In this document: positions 45,215 to 56,542 of the stretch, in pieces | Numbering within the stretch: the stretch's first letter is position 1 | Layout of the letters: each line of letters opens with the position of its first letter | Origin: Streptomyces sp. ADI96-02 | GTDB lineage: Bacteria; Actinomycetota; Actinomycetes; Streptomycetales; Streptomycetaceae | NCBI RefSeq assembly: GCF_003846185.1 | Contig: NZ_ML123034.1 | Coordinates: 2,063,885-2,127,884, forward strand | DNA length: 64,000 nucleotides | Direction: 5' to 3' | Made by a program: the position numbers and the translations under genes | Notes under the pieces: model-generated | Told to the model about the DNA's origin: nothing | The model's input: the letters and a program-made list of their open reading frames with translations, nothing else | Databases searched by the model: none

Positions 45215-45976
45215 TCAGCCGGGGCCGACCGTGAGGGCCAGTGAGCCCAGGCCAGCCCCGGCGTCGCTGCGCAGGGCGATCGACCCGAACGGGGTCCGCA
45301 GCCGCAGCCAGGAGCCCGACGCGAACAGCGAGACGGGGAAGTCGGGGTCGGGGCGCAGGAAGCCGAGGGACTGCGCGGCGTGCACGGCCCGCAGTGGCAG
45401 CGGGGTCGCGCCGACGGGGCGGGACCAGATCTCGCGGCCGATGCGGTCGCGTTCGGCCCGGGTGCGGTGCGCCGCGGGCAGCGCCTCGTCCCGGGCGCGG
45501 AACTCGGCGACGGCGGCGGTCAGCGCGGCGCGCAGCGACTCCGGCCGGGGCAGTCCGGCCTGCGCCAGCCACGGGCCCCGGGGCGGCAGGACACCGGTCC
45601 AGGGCGGCCCGGTGACGGGCGCCGGCAGCACACCCGCCCCCGGCCCGTCCTCGGCCCCGGCTCCCGTGGAACGGCCCGAACCATCCGAGCCGCGCGCACG
45701 GTCCGAACCGTCCGCGCCGGGAACGTCCAGGGACTCCAGCAGCTCGCCGGCCGAGACCGTGGCGTCGAGCGTTTCGGGCCCGGCCAGGCGTGCCGTGCGG
45801 ACGGCGAGCACCTCGAAGGACGGCGGGCGGCCGAACACGGCCAGAGCGTCGCCGCCGCCGGCCTGGAGGCGGACGGCGGCGGCCCGGTCGTAGTGGAGCA
45901 GCCGGCCGAGGAAGGCGGCGAGATCCGCCGCCTCCCTCGCGTCGGCGAACCGCAGCGACTGCACGGGCACGGTCAT
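45215..45976 (-). CDS. Conserved actinobacterial protein of unknown function
   Basis: 253 residues without signal or membrane helix. The N-terminal part (LRFADAREAADLAAFLGRLLHYD) resembles the start of Streptomyces proteins found beside this thioesterase; the middle is a low-complexity Gly/Asp/Ser linker; the C-terminal part (GFLRPDPDFPVSLFASGSWLRL) is beta-rich. ATG 45976 overlaps the thioesterase stop by 4 bases (ATGA), so the two are co-translated. Function unknown. Confidence 0.8.
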   Translation of the reverse strand: MTVPVQSLRFADAREAADLAAFLGRLLHYDRAAAVRLQAGGGDALAVFGRPPSFEVLAVRTARLAGPETLDATVSAGELLESLDVPGADGSDRARGSDGSGRSTGAGAEDGPGAGVLPAPVTGPPWTGVLPPRGPWLAQAGLPRPESLRAALTAAVAEFRARDEALPAAHRTRAERDRIGREIWSRPVGATPLPLRAVHAAQSLGFLRPDPDFPVSLFASGSWLRLRTPFGSIALRSDAGAGLGSLALTVGPG

Positions 45977-46395
45977 GCCGCGGCGGGCTCCTCTGCCAGG
46001 TACTGCTGGAGGAAGAACTTCTCCTCGGCGGTGATCCGCCGGGGCCGCTCCGCCGCCAGGTCGTACGGCACGACGATGGTCGAGGCCCGGACGTACACCT
46101 GGTCCGGGTCCTTGATCTCGTAGGCGATCGTCAGCGACGCCGCGCCGATCTTCGTCACCCACGACTCGACGGTCACCGGCGCGTGCCGGTGCACCAGCGG
46201 CCGTACGTAGTCGATCTCGTGCCGGGCCACGACGGACCCGCCCGAGAAGGACGGCGAGCCGTCCCCCGGCGCCAGCCGGAACATGAAGTCGATGCGCGCC
46301 TCCTCCAGGTAGCGGAGGAAGACCACGTTGTTGACGTGGCCGAAGGCGTCCATGTCCGACCAGCGCAGAGGGCAGCTGTAGATGTGACGAGCCAA
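45973..46395 (-). CDS. 4HBT-type acyl-CoA thioesterase
   Basis: 140-residue hot-dog-fold thioesterase. Seen: WSDMDAFGHVNNVVFLRYLEEAR, containing the catalytic Asp and HVNN motif. TTG 46395 (LARHIYSCPL) is the only start that fits the family length; GAGG within the end of ettA serves as ribosome site. Six bases separate it from the ettA stop, and it overlaps the next gene by 4 bases, so the three form an operon. Substrate unknown. Confidence 0.88.
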   Translation of the reverse strand: MARHIYSCPLRWSDMDAFGHVNNVVFLRYLEEARIDFMFRLAPGDGSPSFSGGSVVARHEIDYVRPLVHRHAPVTVESWVTKIGAASLTIAYEIKDPDQVYVRASTIVVPYDLAAERPRRITAEEKFFLQQYLAEEPAAA

Positions 46396-46400
46396 GACGA

Positions 46401-48065
<1,665 letters not shown>

Positions 48066-48150
48066 GAGAAACCGTCCGGCAGCAATAGAGGTGTGGGCAG
48101 ATACACCCCATCTTGCCTGACGGCCGTCCCCGGACGGAAACCCGTCCACG

Positions 48151-48189
48151 CATCGGCCCCGGCACGCCGGGACGTGTTCGGGGCCGATG
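48151..48189 (-). terminator. Terminator after the thioester-domain gene
   Basis: 11-bp perfect stem CATCGGCCCCG / CGGGGCCGATG (48151-48161 with 48179-48189), 10 bases beyond the stop at 48200 on the minus strand. Confidence 0.75.
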
Positions 48190-48199
48190 ATCGCGTGCG

Positions 48200-49738
48200 T
48201 CAGCCGGCGTCGTGCCGGGGATTCCTCCGGCCGAGGAAGAAGAAGGCCGCGCCGCCGACGACGAGCAGTCCGACGGCGATGACGGCGATCATCGCGGTGG
48301 CGCTGGATCCGCCGGTGGCCGCGAGGTCGCCCGCCATCTCCGCGGTGGTGCTGCCGGTCGAGGCCGGACCGGACCGCTGGGCGCTCTGCGTGTCGAGACC
48401 GCCCTCGTCCTCCGCCGCCTCGTCGGGGCCGGTGGCGGCGCTGCCGCTGGTCGCGCAGTCCAGCAGGCCGGTGAAGCTCTTCCGGAACCCGCCGGGCCCG
48501 GTGATGGTGAAGTCGTACGCCTGGTCCTCGGCGACCGGGACGGTCACCGTCCGCGTGGCCCCGGCGGCGACGGTGTACTCGGCGCCACCCAGTTCGAAGG
48601 TGAACGGCTCGTCGCCCCGGTTGGCCGCGGTGATGTCCACGCCGCCCTCGGCGCAGTTCTTCCGCGCGGTGAGCGCGGGGGCGGCGCCCTTTTCCGCCCA
48701 GGTAGCGGTGGCGCGGGCGGAGACGGTGGACTCGCTGGACCCGGCCAGGATCTGCGTCTGGCTGCGGGTGACGGAGGCGAAGGCCCGGCCCACCGGCACC
48801 GAGGTGGCCGCCTGCACGGCCAGGGAGGCGGAGCCGTCGGCCGTGTCCTCGGGGACGTCGAAGTAGAGCCGGTCGCCGTCGGACGCGGTGGTGACGGGTG
48901 CGCCGTCCTTGTCCGTGACCGTGATGCCGCTCGCCGCCGCGTCCACGGGGGGCGACACGGAGACCTGGTCAGCGTCCGTGCGGACCGTCACCGGGCCCAG
49001 CCGCTCGCCGGCCCGGCCGGAGACCGCCGCCGGCTCCAGCGTCAGCGACGTCCGGGGTTCGGCGGTGTCGCGGGCCTGCCGGTGGAGCCAGTCGGCCAGC
49101 TTCTCCGCCTGCTCGTCCGCGGCCGTGACGTCCGCGCCGTCCGAGTAGCGCCAGATGGCGACCTGGGTGCCGGCGGCGGCGGTGCGCTCGGTCAGCGGTC
49201 CGGTGCCGGCCGCCTCGGCCAGGGAGGCGAGGTCGTCGATCCGGGGATAGGAGTGCTGGAGGATCCAGCGGATCTTCCCGGTGTTCCGGTTGGCCCCGAG
49301 CGAGGTCTCGGCCCACGGCGTCTCCAGGTACCGCGCCTGGTCCTGCGTGGGGTTGTGCAGGTCGACGCAGTACGTCTTGAGCTTGCCGCCGCCCTCCACC
49401 GTCATCTCGAAGAGCCCGGCGGGCAGTTGCTGCGTCCTGGCCGGCTCGCCGTTCTCCCCCGGCACGCGGAGCACCGCGGTGTCGAAGGTCCTCAGCCCGT
49501 CGAGCACCGCCGCGGCCCCGCTCTGGTGGCGACCGCGCTCCTCGGCCGCCGCCGCGCCCGCTCCGGCGAGGCATGCCGCCGCGGCGAGACCGGCGGCCAG
49601 CAGTGCGGCGACGGGCCGGAGCAGTCCCCGGCCACGTCCTCCGCGTCCGCCGCCCCCGCCCTCGGCGGTTCTGTCGCGATGGGGGTGGACTCCCCTCGTG
49701 ACGGACGGAGAAGCGGACGCCGAAGACGCAGAAAACAC
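48200..49738 (-). CDS. Thioester-domain (TED) surface protein with LAxTG sortase signal
   Basis: 512-residue cell-wall-anchored protein. Seen: signal peptide (RPVAALLAAGLAAAACLAG), a TED domain with Cys124 (TYCVDLHNPT) and Gln192 (TQVAIW) positioned to form the internal Cys-Gln thioester, a middle beta-rich region, and a C-terminal LAATG (residues 472-476), hydrophobic helix and basic tail (GRRNPRHD) for class E sortase. TED proteins in Gram-positive pathogens bind host or matrix covalently; the Streptomyces target is unknown. GTG 49738 has GGAGAGG upstream. Monocistronic. Confidence 0.9.
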   Translation of the reverse strand: MFSASSASASPSVTRGVHPHRDRTAEGGGGGRGGRGRGLLRPVAALLAAGLAAAACLAGAGAAAAEERGRHQSGAAAVLDGLRTFDTAVLRVPGENGEPARTQQLPAGLFEMTVEGGGKLKTYCVDLHNPTQDQARYLETPWAETSLGANRNTGKIRWILQHSYPRIDDLASLAEAAGTGPLTERTAAAGTQVAIWRYSDGADVTAADEQAEKLADWLHRQARDTAEPRTSLTLEPAAVSGRAGERLGPVTVRTDADQVSVSPPVDAAASGITVTDKDGAPVTTASDGDRLYFDVPEDTADGSASLAVQAATSVPVGRAFASVTRSQTQILAGSSESTVSARATATWAEKGAAPALTARKNCAEGGVDITAANRGDEPFTFELGGAEYTVAAGATRTVTVPVAEDQAYDFTITGPGGFRKSFTGLLDCATSGSAATGPDEAAEDEGGLDTQSAQRSGPASTGSTTAEMAGDLAATGGSSATAMIAVIAVGLLVVGGAAFFFLGRRNPRHDAG

Positions 49739-49927
49739 AGATTTCCTCTCCGGGCGAGACCCTCGCGCGTGGTGCGCGTGTGGGGAATGCCCCGCCAGCA
49801 GACTCAAGTGACCCGTGAGCAAGGGGAATCCTAGGGACCGGGCGAACCCCGATCCCCCGTACCGACGCCGCTCAACCATTCCGAATCGGAATCGTTATCC
49901 CCGTCCACCCGCCCCCGACCAGCCATT

Positions 49928-50449
49928 TCAAGACACCGCGACCCTGTCGCCGGCGCGCTCCCGCCGGCTCGGCGCGGTGTCCGCCGGGGCGACCGGGCCA
50001 CCGCTCGCGCCGGTGCCCGGAGCCACGCCAGCCGCCATGTCCGACGTACCGTCGGAACCACTGCCGCTGAACCCCGCAGGGACCGGATCGGCCCTGGTCA
50101 GCCGCCGGAAGGCAGCCGTACCGCGACTCAGGTCGTGGCCGACCGCGACCGCCTCGACGTCCACGGACATCCGCCGTCGCCCGTCGCTCTCCTCCTCCCG
50201 CACCTTCAACCGGCCGTGCACCAGCAGAGGTTCGCCGACCGCCACTGATCCGGCCAGATTCGCGGCCAGGGTCCGCCAGGCCCAGACCGTGTAGAAGCTG
50301 GTGGTCCCGTCCGCCCAGAGTTGCTTCCCCCGGTCCCAGCGGCGCGGCGTCACGGCGAAGCGGAAGCGCGCCATCCCGCCCGTGGCCGTCTCCCGGAACT
50401 CCACCGCCGTAGCGGCGTTCCCCACCAGCGTCACCAACGTCTCGTTCAT
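49928..50449 (-). CDS. ssbB: Single-stranded DNA-binding protein SsbB
   Basis: 173-residue SSB with one OB fold (VTLVGNAATAVEFRETATGG, FRFAVTPRRWDR, VHGRLKVREEES). The C-terminus is short (GDRVAVS) and lacks the acidic tip that recruits repair proteins. Known: the Streptomyces paralog SsbB, needed for chromosome segregation in sporulation, lacks that tip and lies next to the dynamin genes. It is the third gene after dynA-dynB on the same strand. Confidence 0.85.
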   Translation of the reverse strand: MNETLVTLVGNAATAVEFRETATGGMARFRFAVTPRRWDRGKQLWADGTTSFYTVWAWRTLAANLAGSVAVGEPLLVHGRLKVREEESDGRRRMSVDVEAVAVGHDLSRGTAAFRRLTRADPVPAGFSGSGSDGTSDMAAGVAPGTGASGGPVAPADTAPSRRERAGDRVAVS

Positions 50450-50565
50450 GTCCCGCCCCCGGTTCGTGTCCTCTGGTCCCTCTCCGCGGCCGTGTCCGCC
50501 GTCCTCGGCGTCCGGCACCGCCTCCATGGTGGACGCGGGAGGGCTTTCGCGCGGGGGCCTGTGGA

Positions 50566-52599
50566 CTACCGGCCGGTTGTGGAGAACTCCATCACCGCCA
50601 CGTACCGTTCGCGCACCTCGCGGTAGCGGACCAGCTCGGCCGAGACCGGGTCCAGCACCCGCGCCCGACCGCAGCCCGCCGCCGCCTCGCGCAGCCGGCG
50701 CTCCGCCTCCTGGCCGTACCGGCGGGCCGGTCCCCGGATCGCCGCCGCGCAGGACCACTCCACCAACGGCCCGCCGACGACGCCGGCCAGCATGATGAGG
50801 GCGGGCGTGACGAGCCCCGGCTCCAGCAGGCCGACGATCTGGCCGAGCAGCCACAGGCCGCCGAAGACCTGGAGCAGGGTCATGGACACCTGGGCCAGGA
50901 CGGCGGCGGGCCACCACCTGGGCCGGGGCGGCTTGGCCGGACGTCCGGCGAGCGTTGCTCCGGCCCCCGCGCCCCGGACCCCACGGCCCGAACCGGCACC
51001 CGATCCACCGCCTGAACCAGCGCTCGGACCACCGCGCGAACCCGCGCCTGAACCAGCCTCCGAACCACCGCCCGAACCACCGCCGCCATCTCCACCGGCT
51101 CCGCCGGCTCCGCCGTCCCCGACGACGCCGCTGCCGCCCTTGCGCCCGTTCGCGCCCGCCGTGCCCGCCGCGACCGCCAGTTCGTCCAGCGCTTCCGGCA
51201 GCCCTTCCGCCCCGGTGAACGCCGCCTCGCGGACTGCCTGCGCCCACGGGTCGGGCAGCCCGCGGGCGGCGTCGTCGGCGAGGGTCCGGACCGCCTGCTC
51301 GACCCGCTGGCGGGCGGTCAGCTCCTCCTCCGCCGGGGTCAGCGCCTGGCCCATCCGGTCCAGGCTGCCGGGCAGCCCCCGGGACTCGTACCAGCGCCAG
51401 AGCCGCAGCCACGGCGTCCCGCAGGCCCGGCTCGCGTTCCGCCGCCACTCCCGCTCGGCGGCCTGCCCGGCGGCGGCTGCTCCGACGGCCTCGGCCAGCC
51501 GGTCGGTGAACGCCTCCCGGGCGCGTTCACCGAGGCCGGGCCGGCCGTCGGCCACGTAGACCGGGCGCAGCCGGGCCGCCGCCGCGTCGACGTCGGCGGA
51601 GAGGCGTCGGGTGGCGGCCGTGCGGTCCTGGACGAACCGGCCCAGCAGCTCGCGCAGTTCGGGCACGCCCTCACCGGTGAGCGCGGAGAGCGCCAGGACG
51701 GTGGCGCCGGGCTCGCCGTGCTCGCCGAGGGCCATGCCGTCCTCGTCGAGCAGCCGGCGCAGGTCGTCCAGGACGATGTCGGCGGCCTCGCCGGGCAGCC
51801 GGTCGATCTGGTTGAGGACGACGAAGGTGACCTCGGCGTGTCCGGCCAGCGGACGCAGATAGCGCTCGTGCAGGGCGGCGTCGGCGTACTTCTCCGGGTC
51901 GACGACCCAGATCACCGCGTCGACCAGGGCCAGCACCCGGTCGACCTGTTCGCGGTGCGCGGTGGCGGCCGAGTCGTGGTCGGGCAGGTCCACCAGGACG
52001 AGCCCCTGAAGCGCCTCGTCGAAGGCGACGGGACCGGGGTGGGGGCGGCGGCGCAGCCGGCCGGGGATCGCGAGGCGGTCCAGCAGTCCGGCGGCGCCGT
52101 CCATCCAACTGCAGGCGATGGGGGACGAGGTGGTCGGGCGGCGCAGGCCGGTGTCGGAGATCTGGGCTCCGGCCAGCGCGTTGAAGAGGGTGGACTTGCC
52201 GCTTCCGGAGGCTCCGGCGACGGCGACGACGGTGTGCCGGGAGGAGAGCCTGCGCCGGGCGGCGGCCTCGTCCAGGACCCGTCCGGCCTCGGTGAGGGTG
52301 TCGCGGTCGAGCCGGGCGCGGGAGAGCCCGACCAGTTCGCGCAGGGCGTCCAGCCGGGCCGGGAGCGGCCCGTCGGACGGAACGTACGCCTCGACCTGCG
52401 GCCGTACGTCCTCGGCCGCCTCCTCCGCCCCCTTCGGCGGGACGGCGGGTTCCTCGGGCGTACGGGTGCGGGCGGCGGCGCGGCGGGCGATGAGCCCGTC
52501 GTCCCAGCGCCCGGCCTTCCGCGCCCGGCGCCGCTCGTCCTCCGCTCCGCCTTCGTGCGCGGCGCCGTTGCCGGGGTCCTCGTCCGTGACGGCAGTCAT
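50566..52599 (-). CDS. dynB: Dynamin-like GTPase DynB
   Basis: 677-residue membrane-associated GTPase. Seen: Walker A GASGSGKS (129-136), LVDLPDHDS (G3), LNQIDRLPG (G4); a Gly/Ser/Ala-rich linker at about 500-560 that is low-complexity in DNA as well; two adjacent hydrophobic helices (about 579-625) followed by a helical tail. In S. venezuelae DynA and DynB stabilise FtsZ rings at sporulation septa, with DynB being the membrane-spanning partner. ATG 52599 with AAGGAGAG at 9 bases; 4-base overlap with dynA. Confidence 0.82.
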   Translation of the reverse strand: MTAVTDEDPGNGAAHEGGAEDERRRARKAGRWDDGLIARRAAARTRTPEEPAVPPKGAEEAAEDVRPQVEAYVPSDGPLPARLDALRELVGLSRARLDRDTLTEAGRVLDEAAARRRLSSRHTVVAVAGASGSGKSTLFNALAGAQISDTGLRRPTTSSPIACSWMDGAAGLLDRLAIPGRLRRRPHPGPVAFDEALQGLVLVDLPDHDSAATAHREQVDRVLALVDAVIWVVDPEKYADAALHERYLRPLAGHAEVTFVVLNQIDRLPGEAADIVLDDLRRLLDEDGMALGEHGEPGATVLALSALTGEGVPELRELLGRFVQDRTAATRRLSADVDAAAARLRPVYVADGRPGLGERAREAFTDRLAEAVGAAAAGQAAEREWRRNASRACGTPWLRLWRWYESRGLPGSLDRMGQALTPAEEELTARQRVEQAVRTLADDAARGLPDPWAQAVREAAFTGAEGLPEALDELAVAAGTAGANGRKGGSGVVGDGGAGGAGGDGGGGSGGGSEAGSGAGSRGGPSAGSGGGSGAGSGRGVRGAGAGATLAGRPAKPPRPRWWPAAVLAQVSMTLLQVFGGLWLLGQIVGLLEPGLVTPALIMLAGVVGGPLVEWSCAAAIRGPARRYGQEAERRLREAAAGCGRARVLDPVSAELVRYREVRERYVAVMEFSTTGR

Positions 52600-54236
52600 C
52601 GCTGCCACCTCTCCTTCTGCAGTACGGAAAGTGCGGCGATCAGTTCGGCCTGCGGTTCGGGGGCGACGTCGAGGGCGTCGAGCGGGGCGAGCCGGCGGTC
52701 GCGTTCGCCGCCGAGCACCTGGTCGAGGTATGTCTTCAGCAGTTCGCCGCCCTTGTCGCGGAGCCGCAGCGCGCCCTGGGCTCCGATGCGTTCGGCGAGC
52801 TGTTCGCCCGCTCTACGGGCGCGCCGCCCTCCGAGGAGGGCGGCGGCGAGGAGGGCGGCGACGGTCTCGGGGTCGGGGGCCGCGTTGCGTTCGAGCTGGC
52901 GGGCCTCCTCCTCGGCCAGTTCCTCCAGGACCCGACGCCATCGCCTTACCGCGACGGCGATCCGGCCCGCCACGTCCTCGTCGGGCCCCCATCCCCCGGC
53001 CTCGCGTCCGCCGCCCCCGGACCGGAAGAGTCCGGCGGCCGGTTCCCGGCCCCACCGGACGCGGATCTGCTCGTCGGCGGCGGAGACCGCGCACTGGAGC
53101 AGCGCGATCAGGCTGTCCACCAGCGCTTCGAGGAGTTCCCCGGCCGAACTGTAGAGCGGATAGCCGCGCCACCGGGTCCGCGCGTCCCCGGCGAGCACGC
53201 CTCCGCTCTGGAGGCGGCGGCGGATGCGGGCGGCCTCCTGGGCGTACGCCTCCTCGACCACGCCGGTCAGCCGTACGGACGCGGCGTACTGGGCGGCGAC
53301 GGCGCCGGCCAGTTCGGGCATCCGTACGTTCAGCGACTGGATGACGCCGGACGCGGTGCGCCCCGCCGACTGCTGCCGGGCCGCGGGGTCCTGGACCCGG
53401 TGGGTGAGCCAGGCGCGCAACGGGGCGACGGCGGTGGTGGGGAGCAGTCCGCTGCCGCCGCCCGCCGACTCGGGCAGTTCCGGGATGGTGAAGCGGGGTA
53501 CGTCTCCGAGCCCGGCCCGGGTCAGCAGGGCCGCGTACTGCCGGGACACCTCGGCGATCACCTGGTGGGGCACCCGGTCGAGCACGGTGACGAGCGAGGC
53601 GTCGTACTCCTTCGCGGTGCGCAGCAGGTGCCAGGGCACGGCGTCGGCGTACCGGGAGGCGGTGGTGACCATGACCCAGACGTCGGCGGCGCAGATGAGT
53701 TCGGCGGCGAGGACCCGGTTGCGGACGACGAGCGAGTCGATGTCGGGGGCGTCGAGGATGGCGAGCCCCCGGGGCAGGCTGACGGCGGTCTCCACCCGCA
53801 GTACGGCGGCGGCCTCGTCGTCGGGCCCGAGGTCGTCGAGGCCGTCCGGGTCCCGGGCCTGACCCGGCGGCAGCCAGATGCGGGTGAGCTGCGGCAGCAC
53901 TCGCGCGCCGGCGAACCAGTGGTGGTCGTCGGGGTGGCAGACCAGGACCGGGGTGCGGGTGGTGGGGCGCAGGACGCCCGCCTCGCTGACCCGGCAGCCC
54001 ACGAGGGAGTTGACGAGCGTGGACTTGCCCGCGCCGGTGGATCCGCCGATCACCGCGAGGAGCGGCGCCTCGGGGTCCTTGAGCCTGGGCAGCAGGTAGT
54101 CGTCGAGCTGTGCGAGGAGTTCGGCCCGGGTCTGCCGGGCGCGCGGGGCCCCCGGCAACGGAAGGGGAAGACGCACGGCGGCGACACGGTCGCGCAGGGC
54201 GGAAAGTGCGTCGATGAGCTGAGGCCGTACGTCCAT
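52596..54236 (-). CDS. dynA: Dynamin-like GTPase DynA
   Basis: 546-residue GTPase without a clear membrane helix. Seen: Walker [18 protein letters not shown] (64-80), [11 protein letters not shown] (G3), VLDRVP (G4 region), and long C-terminal helices ([13 protein letters not shown]). It overlaps dynB by 4 bases, indicating stoichiometric translation. The start is ATG 54236; GTG 54245 is an alternative, and neither has a good ribosome site. Upstream lie two inverted repeats at about 54394-54435. Confidence 0.82.
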   Translation of the reverse strand: MDVRPQLIDALSALRDRVAAVRLPLPLPGAPRARQTRAELLAQLDDYLLPRLKDPEAPLLAVIGGSTGAGKSTLVNSLVGCRVSEAGVLRPTTRTPVLVCHPDDHHWFAGARVLPQLTRIWLPPGQARDPDGLDDLGPDDEAAAVLRVETAVSLPRGLAILDAPDIDSLVVRNRVLAAELICAADVWVMVTTASRYADAVPWHLLRTAKEYDASLVTVLDRVPHQVIAEVSRQYAALLTRAGLGDVPRFTIPELPESAGGGSGLLPTTAVAPLRAWLTHRVQDPAARQQSAGRTASGVIQSLNVRMPELAGAVAAQYAASVRLTGVVEEAYAQEAARIRRRLQSGGVLAGDARTRWRGYPLYSSAGELLEALVDSLIALLQCAVSAADEQIRVRWGREPAAGLFRSGGGGREAGGWGPDEDVAGRIAVAVRRWRRVLEELAEEEARQLERNAAPDPETVAALLAAALLGGRRARRAGEQLAERIGAQGALRLRDKGGELLKTYLDQVLGGERDRRLAPLDALDVAPEPQAELIAALSVLQKERWQR

Positions 54237-54393
54237 GGTTACCACATGCGAAGAATGCCCAATTTTGAAGCCTTTTTGAAGCGTATAGGCTCCTCTGCGC
54301 GGCGGTTCCACCCTCCGGACAGAGGGGACGAGTGGGACGCAGGCATAACGAGTGCACAACACCCGCAGCCGAGGTGGCGAAAAACGATGCAGG

Positions 54394-54413
54394 AATCGCA
54401 CCTACCTGCGATT
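54394..54413. promoter_or_regulatory. Inverted repeat in the dynA / tRNA-Arg divergent region
   Basis: AATCGCA-CCTACC-TGCGATT: perfect 7-bp arms, 6-base spacer, 158 bases before dynA. A second, weaker repeat follows (54417-54422 GGTTCG with 54429-54434 CGAACC). The 295-base interval is also locally less GC-rich (54240-54290). It plausibly holds developmental control of dynAB and the tRNA promoter; no factor is assigned. Confidence 0.45.
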
Positions 54414-54531
54414 ATCGGTTCGCTTCACCGAACCTCCACATCGTGCCACGCAGGTGAAGCAACCGGGTCCAGGGGATCGGAGCCCTATCCTTGACCCGGC
54501 ACGGCCACGGAAGCACCGATCAGGACTCCCG

Positions 54532-54607
54532 GCCCCCGTAGCTCAGTGGATAGAGCAGGCGCCTTCTAAGCGCTTGGCCGCAGGTTCGAGTCCTGCCGGG
54601 GGCGCCA
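54532..54607 (+). tRNA. tRNA-Arg (anticodon UCU)
   Basis: Cloverleaf with acceptor GCCCCCG / CGGGGGC, D arm GCTCAGTGGATAGAGC, anticodon loop CTTCTAA (TCT, reading AGA), T arm with GGTTCGAGTCC, discriminator G and an encoded CCA. AGA is a rare codon in this genome, and this locus is the left edge of an island of decayed genes. Confidence 0.95.
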
Positions 54608-54656
54608 TCGACGCCGCGTCGGATGAGCGGCGTTTTCACAGGTCAGGATGGGCGGG

Positions 54657-54681
54657 GGAGGCACTCACCGTAGGTGCCTCC
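54657..54681 (+). terminator. Hairpin after tRNA-Arg
   Basis: 8-bp stem GGAGGCAC / GTGCCTCC (54657-54664 with 54674-54681), 50 bases downstream of the tRNA. It could end the tRNA transcript. Confidence 0.45.
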
Positions 54682-54894
54682 TTCACCGCCCGAGGACCGC
54701 GAGCGTCCGGCTGACGCGGCAAAAAGCAGCCTTCTACGGGCTCCCGTCCTCCATACGTCCAACAAATCCGGCGGCTTCCAGGCCCTCGGCCTCCGACGGA
54801 CGGCCTCCGGCCTACGGAGGCTCCTCCTTGGTGGGTCGGAGCGCAAGAAACGGCTGGACCCTGGCGGAAGACGCCGACGACGACGGCCCCCAGA

Positions 54895-55205
54895 GGCGCG
54901 GGGGGTGATGAACCACCGCCAGGGGGACGCCGACACTCTGCGTGAGGACGCGTGTGACGCGGTTGTGGAGCACGGCCCGCGCGAGCACGACCGGGGCCGC
55001 CAGGACGTGAGGATGGCCATGGAGCGTTCGCCGAGGCTGCGGACCTTGGCGTGATCACGGTGTGACGTCGGCGACGGCCGCGCAGGTGGTTGCCCCGGTC
55101 GGGACCCGGATCGGGACCCGCATCGCAGGGCCGGCGCCCTGATACGCCTTGTCGGCCCAGCACTTGATGGCGTCGGCGGCCAGTGCGGCGGGGGGATTAT
55201 CCCAC
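54895..55205 (-). pseudogene. Decayed IS5-family transposase C-terminal fragment
   Basis: Minus-strand translation with frameshifts and a stop gives KCWADKAYQGAG, then DHAKVRSLGERSMAILTSWR and LHNRVTRVLTQ. These are the CWADKAYQGAG, AKVRSLGERAMATLKTWR and STTRIT blocks of Streptomyces IS5-type transposases. It is far from complete and shows no terminal repeats. The flanks 54608-54894 and 55206-55362 show no credible gene. Confidence 0.65.
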
Positions 55206-55362
55206 GTTCAGGTGGTTTGCCGTCTCGTGGCGCACCTTCACGGCTCCTGCAGCGTTGCCCGGTTGTCCGGCCGATCTGCGGTCCGGCCCACTTGTCGCCG
55301 CAGGAGGCTGTCGACCGGAGTCGGTCGCGGGTCGCGGCAATCACCAACCTCAGGAGTCACCC

Positions 55363-55830
55363 ATGGGAATCTTGAAATCCGGCGTCTATCGCATCGTCAG
55401 CTGGCCCGGCGAATTGGTCCCCGAGGCGCGGGTCCTCACAGCCGGGGAAAATGGTGTGACCGTTACGGCTCCGGGGGCCGCACCGGAAAGAGAGCAGGAG
55501 TTTAGCGTGGAGGTCCGCGAGGACGGCCTCGCCGCCATCCAGATCCCCGCCCGCCTCTTCCCCTCCCGTTCCCTGAGTTTCAAGGAGGCGGAGAAAGGCG
55601 AGAGGGTGATCCTGGGGCCTGTGAGTGATTTCCCCACTCGCGAGTGGAAGATCACCCCAGCTCCGCAGAAGCCACACCCGGCACCCTTCCGCATCGGCGT
55701 CGCAGATGACGAAGAGTCTCTGATGATGGCAATTTCTCCTAAGTTGATCTTCCCGCCTGAGATCGAGCTGGCGCCTTCCAACTGGGACCTCCAGAATTGC
55801 TGGGCGTTCCTGCCCGTCGAGCGGGATTAG
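55363..55830 (+). CDS. Hypothetical protein, beta-rich, possibly I66-like inhibitor fold
   Basis: 155 residues from ATG 55363, which follows CAGGAG by 6 bases. It begins GILKSGVYRIVSWPGELVPE and ends NWDLQNCWAFLPVERD; the pattern of short strands with a final W-x-F resembles beta-trefoil proteinase inhibitors of family I66, but this is a weak visual match. No signal peptide. GC content is lower than in core genes, consistent with acquired DNA. It lies between two IS5 remnants. Confidence 0.65.
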   Translation: MGILKSGVYRIVSWPGELVPEARVLTAGENGVTVTAPGAAPEREQEFSVEVREDGLAAIQIPARLFPSRSLSFKEAEKGERVILGPVSDFPTREWKITPAPQKPHPAPFRIGVADDEESLMMAISPKLIFPPEIELAPSNWDLQNCWAFLPVERD

Positions 55831-55950
55831 CCGTGTGACATCCGGGTGAGGAGACCGTCCCATTCGCATGGCGTTCAGCGTCGTGGAGCACATCGGTAAT
55901 GATCTCTTCGCCTGCGGAAGCCCGTTGGGGTTTCGACCGCTGACGGCCGT

Positions 55951-56062
55951 TTATCGGCGGGCCCGGATGAGGATCGCGGCGAGGTGGAGTGCGGCCTGAC
56001 AGGCGATGGCGAGCTTGTCCGTTCGCATGGCCAGGCCGCGCCACTGCTTGAGCCGCGGCAGG
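55951..56062 (-). pseudogene. Second IS5-family transposase C-terminal fragment
   Basis: RLKQWRGLAMRTDKLAIAC then QAALHLAAILIRARR and a TAA stop: the standard C-terminus (LKQWRGIATRYDK...) of IS5-type transposases. Only about 35 residues remain. It is from a different IS5 subgroup than the fragment at 54895. Confidence 0.75.
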
Positions 56063-56209
56063 AGTCCAGGCGCCCTGCAAGACGACGGCTCCCGCGCCCG
56101 CCCGTCCCTCGGCCGTTGAACGACGACGCGGAGGATGGGCGGGGTCTGCACCTCGTTGCCGTCGTCGCTGATCGTGTGGACGTCGGCGACGACGGGACGA
56201 CCGTTAACT

Positions 56210-56520
56210 GCGCGTTCGCCCTGGTGGGGGACGTCTACTCCTACGAGGCCAAGTGGGTACCCGGCCAGACTGAGTACCACTGCCCGGCCCGCCTCTCGGA
56301 GACCGCCCTGAACGCCCTGCGCAGCGGGTACTCGCGACACAACTTCGTCGTGGACAAGAACGGTCACCCGTACTGGCTGGAGGTCGACACGCGCCCCGGC
56401 CTGACCCGCGTGGGCAACCTGGCGCGGATGGCCGAGGCGGACGGCGTCTCCTATCCGCAGCTCATCTCCCACATCCTGGCCAGCGCCAGAGCCGGAGCCA
56501 GAGCCAGCGTCCGCCGGTCG
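56210..56520 (+). pseudogene. ATP-grasp ligase fragment (D-Ala-D-Ala ligase-like)
   Basis: C-terminal piece of an ATP-grasp enzyme: YSYEAKWVPGQTEYHCPARL, then after a small internal deletion NFVVDKNGHPYWLEVDTRPG and GVSYPQLISHILASA. The LEVDTRPG motif corresponds to LEVNTLPG of D-Ala-D-Ala ligases (metal-binding Glu present, Asn replaced by Asp). The N-terminal two thirds are missing. No stop precedes the next start codon, so its own stop is also lost (AGAGCC repeats at 56489-56505 may mark the slip). Origin: probably a dipeptide-forming ligase of a biosynthetic cluster. Confidence 0.7.
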
Positions 56521-56542
56521 CCACGAGCACGAGGAGCGCGGC

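Noticed and set aside
50985..51130. CRISPR-like short repeats
   Set aside because: They encode the Gly/Ser/Ala linker of DynB and vary in length; there are no spacers. No CRISPR array is seen in the window.
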